A model generated the notes under the pieces. The model was not told the DNA's origin. It saw only the letters and a program-made list of their open reading frames with translations, and made no database searches. Source: Daldinia sp. FL1419 (taxonomy: Eukaryota > Ascomycota > Sordariomycetes > Xylariales > Hypoxylaceae). Taken from it: 64,000 bases of DNA. Positions 58,738 to 64,000 of this stretch are shown piece after piece. The position numbers and the translations under genes are program-made. Each line of letters begins with the position of its first letter. The first letter of the stretch is position 1. The stretch is from assembly GCA_025201765.1 (NCBI GenBank), contig MU623341.1, positions 574,912 through 638,911 on the forward strand, given 5' to 3'.

Positions 58738-61700
58738 CTATGGTAGGGGTGCTTCCTCAGGGCTGTCACCACCACCACGGATACGGCGATGGGCTTCCGC
58801 TTTCTCCGCTTCCGTAACGTCCTTCTCATCCTTGCGCATGTCTGGTGTAAACTGAGGAACCTGTGGGGAATGCCCAACCGACATGCCGGCTCGAATCTGC
58901 ATGTATGTCAATATTTAGTCTTGCATGCTGCTTAAGAGGGGAATGCATCATACCAGTGTTTCCAGAGCGCTGGTTGAATTGTCCACAAGGTCAGCGTCAA
59001 ATACCATCTTGCCAGGCTCAAATAGTGTCACAATGGTGCTTCCACCGAACTTAAAGTATCCAAGCTCTTCAGCTCGTTTTACTTCATCTCCTTCGTTTCG
59101 AGTAATTACTGTGCTGCCAACCATCATAGCACCAACACAGATAACCATGACGCGGCCGAACAATTCGGTGTCTATGGGGCAAAGGACACGAACATTCTCG
59201 CCGTATACATCTAGTGCGGACCGAATTGCCATCGGATTAACTGTATAGTACTCGCCAGCAATGAGTTTGGGCTTGCGGAGAATACCATCCACGGGAATGT
59301 GAAACCTGTGATAATCTTGAGGAGCTAGACGGAAGATACCTAGGGCACCATTTTCATAGCGCTTAGCGTCTTCGGGATAAGCGTCACCGAGTAGTCGCTT
59401 TATGGAGAACTCGCGGCCCTTAATCCAGATATTAGTCGCAGAGTCGATACTGTTGAAAACAACAGATCGACAGTCGGCAGGCGACACAATAATATGAGGG
59501 TCGTCTGGAGCCGAGCAGGGCCGGGCGTTCGGCTTTAGTGCACGATAGAAGAATTCGTTGAAATTCTTGAATTCCTCAACAGGGAGCAGAACCTCAGACA
59601 TGTCTAACTGATGGAACTGTATGAAACCTGGAATTTGTGACTTCGAAGCGGGGTCGTCGTATTTTTTGCCTTGCTTGATACTCAGACTCTTGAGAAGTTT
59701 TCGAACTAGAATACTATTAGCAATGGTTATGGCTATATTGTAATTGGTGCTCACTTCGCTTGTTCTCCATATCCTTAGACTTTAATCCCTTGTATAATAA
59801 TCGGATTCCTAACCTCACGTAAACACTCATCTTTTCCTCGTTGATCTGACCAGTCAGGCGATCTTGTACGAGAATGTTTGCCGAGTTGGCACCGAGTTTG
59901 TAGCCACCATAGGATATTTTTGTGATGACTTTAGAGTACCATTTTCTTTGCGCTTGACTGGCTGTGACGAATCCGCCCATCATAAGTGAGTTTACCTGCC
60001 GCCAGTCTTGGCTAGCACATGTAGCTATATGGGTGATGATATCAGCATCTTTCCGTTTGTTGAGTCGAGGCTGGTGGCAGATGGGACATTCTCGAATTTC
60101 AACGACGTGTTCTTCGCTGCGATCAATGTTAAGATCATCCTTGTCTAGCGCATCGCCCTCTTCTCCGGATGTACTCAAGTCGGGGACGACGATAGTTGAT
60201 GTTGCCGGCGTGATTCCTTGAACAGTCGATTCTTCTGCACTAAGAGTAAATGACCCTTCCTCCGATGGCGTAACGCTACCGGTATGGCTTGATGGATTCA
60301 ACAGATTCTTCACCTTGTCTGTGTCGGGCAACATATTCTTTAGCTTGTCAGTTACTTGAGCCGATTTACTTTTGGCGTCTAGCTGATCTTCTAGGCATAT
60401 GACAGCCTCATCGAAGGTGAGTTCCTGCTCGCCGCTCCCTGCTTTATGGGGGAATCGTTGGAAGAAACTATCAATAGTTGATTCCCGCAGAGTTGAGCCG
60501 AGCGTATCGAGCATAGTAGTTAACTCGACCTTGCTAATTTCACCACTTTCATCCGCGTCGTACTGTCGCAACATGGCCCGCCAGAACTGTTGTCTCAAAG
60601 CAGGATATGGCATGTACTTGGCACGAATATTTAGCATTGGGCTGTGTTTCGCTTCCCACTTTTCTTGGTTCTTCATCTTCAACGGGATCGTAAAGACATT
60701 GAAGTCTGGATCGTCGAATTCATTGCCTTCTCCATTTCCATTCCCGCTATTGAGGTTAGGCACTTGCTCTGCCTGGAGCAATCCAGGACTTGGGATAGAC
60801 GTGGGTGCTGCCTTCGTATCTCCTTGTCCGTCACCCCGAGATGTCCCCGAAGCCGCACTAGGGCTCTTGGGTAACACCGGCCTACTCTTGCCCAGGCTCT
60901 GGGTTGAAGACGACCTCGAGAGGCCAAGTCTTGCAAGCCTCGATTTCTGGACTGGGACGTACTCGGCTGGCTCCTTCAGCTCATATAACCCGGTTTCAGG
61001 ATTAGCCTTAGGGCTCCTTTCAATTAGTTCCTGCAAGGGGAAGGAAGTTGAGGCAATAAAGTCGTTTCCAGAGTACTTGTCGCGATCGATGACCGTAAAA
61101 GCAAATGAGTACGACTGTTCGTGGTTCAATACGTGAAAGAGCATCTTCTCGTTGAAGACGGGATTAAGATTATGTCGGACAACCCGCGTACGATAAGTCT
61201 TCTTCCCCAAAGATGCGACGACAAAGGGGTCCATATCGAAGCTAGTTTTCGTAAAGTTTGATTCAGGAGGGAGATCGGTAATGCTGCAGATCTCCAAAAA
61301 GATCAGGCCGACTACGTCGCTACCGCCATTGACGAATTCGTAGGGGTTCTGTCTCCTCTTGCGCTTCAAACCCTTAATCCTAAGTCGCCTCTTCCTTTTC
61401 TCAATGGCATCAGGTTTGCTTGGATCCTCATCTTCGGGAGTCTCGTCGTCGTCTAGAATTTCGTCATCATCCTCGTCGTCCTGGGATCCGTCGGTGGTAT
61501 TTTGACTCATCTGGGGGGATGGGGATGTTCCAGGTTTGGTTGTCGAAGTTGGTCCAAGCATCGGCGTCATGTTAGGAGTCACATTGCGTGATGCGGCTTC
61601 GGGTAGGGAGGCGGCAAGTGAGCGCAGTTTTTCTAATATCTGCGCGTCTGTCGCATCCTTATTTGTCGAGTCGTATAAGGTGCACTGTAGTAAAACCTCC

Positions 61701-62341
61701 CCCGAAACATTATTTGACTTCTTTCCTGGTTTCTTGCTCTTAAGAGGATACCATTTTGCTTCTTGTTCCGTCTTTTCATTGGAAAAGATTTCTTCGAGGG
61801 CCAGATCGAATTCACCCAGGTAATCCTTACCGAAGCGATCCTTGTCCCAGCAGATACAGTCGAGTAAAAGGTTGTCTACACCGGTGATAGGTATGGTGCA
61901 AATGACGTTCCAATCGGGGTTGAGGGTTTTAGGGACATGATGGGTAATGAATTTGGTTTCGCCGCAGGTCAGTTGGAGATACTAGAAATGCGGACTATCA
62001 GTAATGGCCGTAAAGTACTTTTTCCCGTGGTAGAAATAGAAATGGTAGGTATTGACATACGGGGTCGGATGTGCCTCCACGATCTTTAGCTGCTAAATTC
62101 CTTGCCTAAATCAACGCAGGTTAGAATCCGTAGGAGAGACCAGAACTGATATAATATATCGATTCATTGTCCTTACTCGAAGTATGATAATCTTCAAGAC
62201 CAACCCAGTGTCTTTGCGCCCCTCCGAAGCACCCGCATCTAGTTTTGACGACATGGGACTTGTGCTGCGGCTATTTGTGGTAGAATTGGTGGTTGAACTT
62301 GTGGTGTAGGTTTTGAGTCGTTGAGGGATAATGCGAACCAT
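58738..62341 (-). CDS. PSD2: phosphatidylserine decarboxylase, C2-domain type (Psd2-like)
   Basis: A 1115-residue enzyme converting phosphatidylserine to phosphatidylethanolamine in the endomembrane system (Golgi/endosome in yeast). Exons are 62177-62341, 62061-62105, 59755-61981, 58954-59705 and 58738-58896; introns are 71, 79, 49 and 57 nt with standard signals, and all phases agree. The first C2 domain starts near residue 46 (GLVLKIIILR|ARNLAAKDRGGTSDP|YLQLTCG). An acidic linker and a basic patch precede a second C2 (about 294-410). An EF-hand (DADESGEISKVE) begins at residue 545, and a possible zinc site has C702, C705, H721 and C725. The decarboxylase domain follows: D890, H945 and the self-cleaving GGST with S1035, which becomes the pyruvoyl group. 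All catalytic residues are present. C-terminal SVGHSP matches relatives. Confidence 0.95.
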
Positions 62342-63500
62342 GGTGGAGGACTTTTAGGAAAGTCGGACTAAAGAGGATAGGGAGGTACAAAACATGAGAG
62401 GTTGTATTTCCAAGGAACGACGAAGGGGGCAAACGCGGGTGACGTTGTGTTGGACCCCGTCTTGGAAGTTACTTGGTATTGGATTGGTGGTAAAACCGGT
62501 AAGTAGATTGTAGATTGGAAAGTCCCCCAAATTCCCCCTTTCAGGACCCCCGGAGTGCTTGTGATGCGCGGACTTAACGCACTAGGGTTTTGATATGATG
62601 TCAAGGAAAGCTGCTAGAATGTACTAAAGGTCGAGTATTTGGGGGGGATAAAATTAGGCCAAGGCAAAGCGAACGAAATAACCACCTTTTGGTTTCGAAA
62701 TTACTTGATTTGTTTTTTGATGGACAAGTATCAGATAATTCTAAAGGACGTAAGATACCTATATAAGGTGAGCTAGTTATGAATATCGAAAAACTAAAAG
62801 AGGAAAAAAACAACAAGCTTAGGGGAAGAAGTTGTCATGGAATCAACATTGTTTTTGAAGCTGGTTGCCAAGTTCTTTTTTGGAGGGGCAGTAGTTCGAT
62901 CCGGTATCCAATCCAATCGCGTCGAGAGTTTGCGCGGTACGACAAGAAGTACCTATCTTTTAACTCTTGACTTCTCTATTGTTCCTGCCTTTGGAGAGTA
63001 ACCTACCTATTAAAATAGAAGGGCTAGGCTGCTGACGCTGGCAATCACCCTGTCTTCACTGCCACCGTCTGAACACCTAGCTTACACTAGAACTTGATCC
63101 ACTAAATAAAATACGTACAAAGGTACGGCACCTATCAGGAGATGCAGGTAAGTACACCCATCTACTTCCGAGATTCAATTCCATCTTATTTACACGTCTT
63201 GTACTATGTATGTTTATGAAATACCCCCAACCCAAAAATTATACCAATACAACTACCTAACCTAGACTTATAAAAGAGTTGTCTGAGAAGTAGAGGTGGG
63301 TAACCAGGTCCATAAGACGGGGAAAGAAAAAAAAAAGAATTTGGCCAATCTGCTGGTTTAATCACAAAACTGAAACTCATCTCGATCTAGTTTAGGGGTC
63401 TACCTAAGTACCTAGGTACCTAGGTTAATAAACATAAACACACCCACGCTTAGAAAAGCTTCTTTTGGCACCGTTGGGGGGGAGGCAGAAGTATTCTACA
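62342..63500. other. PSD2 promoter and repeat-bearing intergenic DNA
   Basis: The first few hundred bases should be the PSD2 promoter and leader. Further right no gene is seen. A motif cluster at 63401-63426 contains an exact TACCTAGGTA (63409-63418), and G- and A-runs lie at 62641-62647, 63327-63337 and 63502-63513. Confidence 0.5.
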
Positions 63501-63513
63501 TTAAAAAAAAAAA

Positions 63514-64000
63514 GAGAGTGAAGGAATTATTGGATTGTAATACGTTATTGTATTTGGTAAGTAAATAGAGCTATTTAAGAATTAGGAAATTTATAGGTTA
63601 GCCTATTTTAAATGGGGACCTAGGTTTAATCTTAATATATATTTTAATTATATAATAAGTTAGGTAAGTGTTATAGAATTTTTTTTTATTAATATACCCT
63701 TATAGAAATATTATATTAAAATTATTATTAATTTTTTAATTTTAATAATTTTATAAATTTATAATATTTATTTTTTTTAAATAATTTTATAAAATTATTT
63801 ATAAGGTTTTTTTTTTTTAATATATATTTTAATATAATATTATTATTATTTATTTCTTATTTAATATAATAATATTTTTTTGAATATATTTCTTTTAACA
63901 ATTTACCATTAATTTTTTAATTTAAATTATTATTATTATATTATTGTATAATATTGTAATAGGTTTTAATAATATGAATCCTAATTTTTTAAAAAATTTT
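63514..64000. other. extremely AT-rich, C-depleted segment at window edge
   Basis: From about 63514 composition changes sharply. In the last 340 bases I count only about 10 C on the plus strand, and the sequence is mostly TTTAAT/TATAAT words. No ORF of note. This resembles the edge of an AT isochore left by repeat-induced point mutation (RIP) of a transposon, but no transposon can be recognised. Confidence 0.7.

Noticed and set aside
63514..64000. Possible telomere or mitochondrial insertion
   Set aside because: No TTAGGG-type repeats and no recognisable mitochondrial gene; AT-rich RIP-like DNA is the simpler reading.
1..64000. Secondary-metabolite cluster, CRISPR array or intact transposon
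   Set aside because: No synthase, tailoring enzyme set, spaced repeats, transposase or reverse transcriptase could be seen on either strand.

Overview
The window looks like a nuclear chromosome segment of a filamentous ascomycete (Pezizomycotina, probably Sordariomycetes). Genes carry short introns (about 48-170 bp) with GTNNGT donors, CTRAY-type branch points and YAG acceptors. The products are ordinary eukaryotic housekeeping proteins, closest in wording to those I know from Sordariomycetes. The species cannot be fixed from the sequence alone. There is no bacterial-style operon, CRISPR array or biosynthetic gene cluster.

Layout. 1-6.4 kb: one small four-helix membrane protein gene (MARVEL/Nce102 type) in otherwise gene-poor DNA that holds a wrecked GH43 glycosidase gene (about 4255-4939, minus) and a possible tRNA relic near the left edge. 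6.4-24.6 kb: a compact housekeeping block with a MATE transporter, nucleoporin Nup133, an AFG1-type ATPase, a TRAPPC2L/sedlin-type subunit, mitochondrial malonyl-CoA:ACP transacylase, AP-3 mu, U3 snoRNP protein Mpp10 and a small DMAC1/TMEM261-like membrane protein. 24.6-28.2 kb: repeat-rich intergenic DNA. 28.2-32.5 kb: a large Pom1/DYRK kinase. 32.5-50.8 kb: an 18-kb gene desert full of microsatellites, homopolymer tracts and short TACCTAGGTA palindromes. Its only supportable gene is a small Cys/His-rich protein at 43.9 kb. It also contains a 10-N gap with an evident assembly artefact. 50.8-62.3 kb: a TPR/F-box/LRR protein (Dia2/Pof3-like), an ADIP/Msd1-like coiled-coil protein and a C2-domain phosphatidylserine decarboxylase. 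62.3-64 kb: repeats, then an abrupt change to extremely AT-rich, C-depleted DNA.

The genes do not form one pathway. They are individually regulated basic functions: nuclear pore, ribosome biogenesis, vesicle traffic (TRAPP, AP-3), mitochondrial lipid synthesis and quality control, cell polarity, spindle pole and phospholipid synthesis. Exon structures were rebuilt by hand from reading frame and splice signals. Joined lengths were checked for divisibility by three for every gene except the F-box gene, whose first intron is unresolved.

The least explained signal is non-coding: nine exact copies of the palindrome TACCTAGGTA and many half-site variants, all in intergenic DNA and densest at 39.4-40.2 kb. 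Chance expectation is about 0.06 copies per 64 kb. I did not find a clearly new protein-based system.
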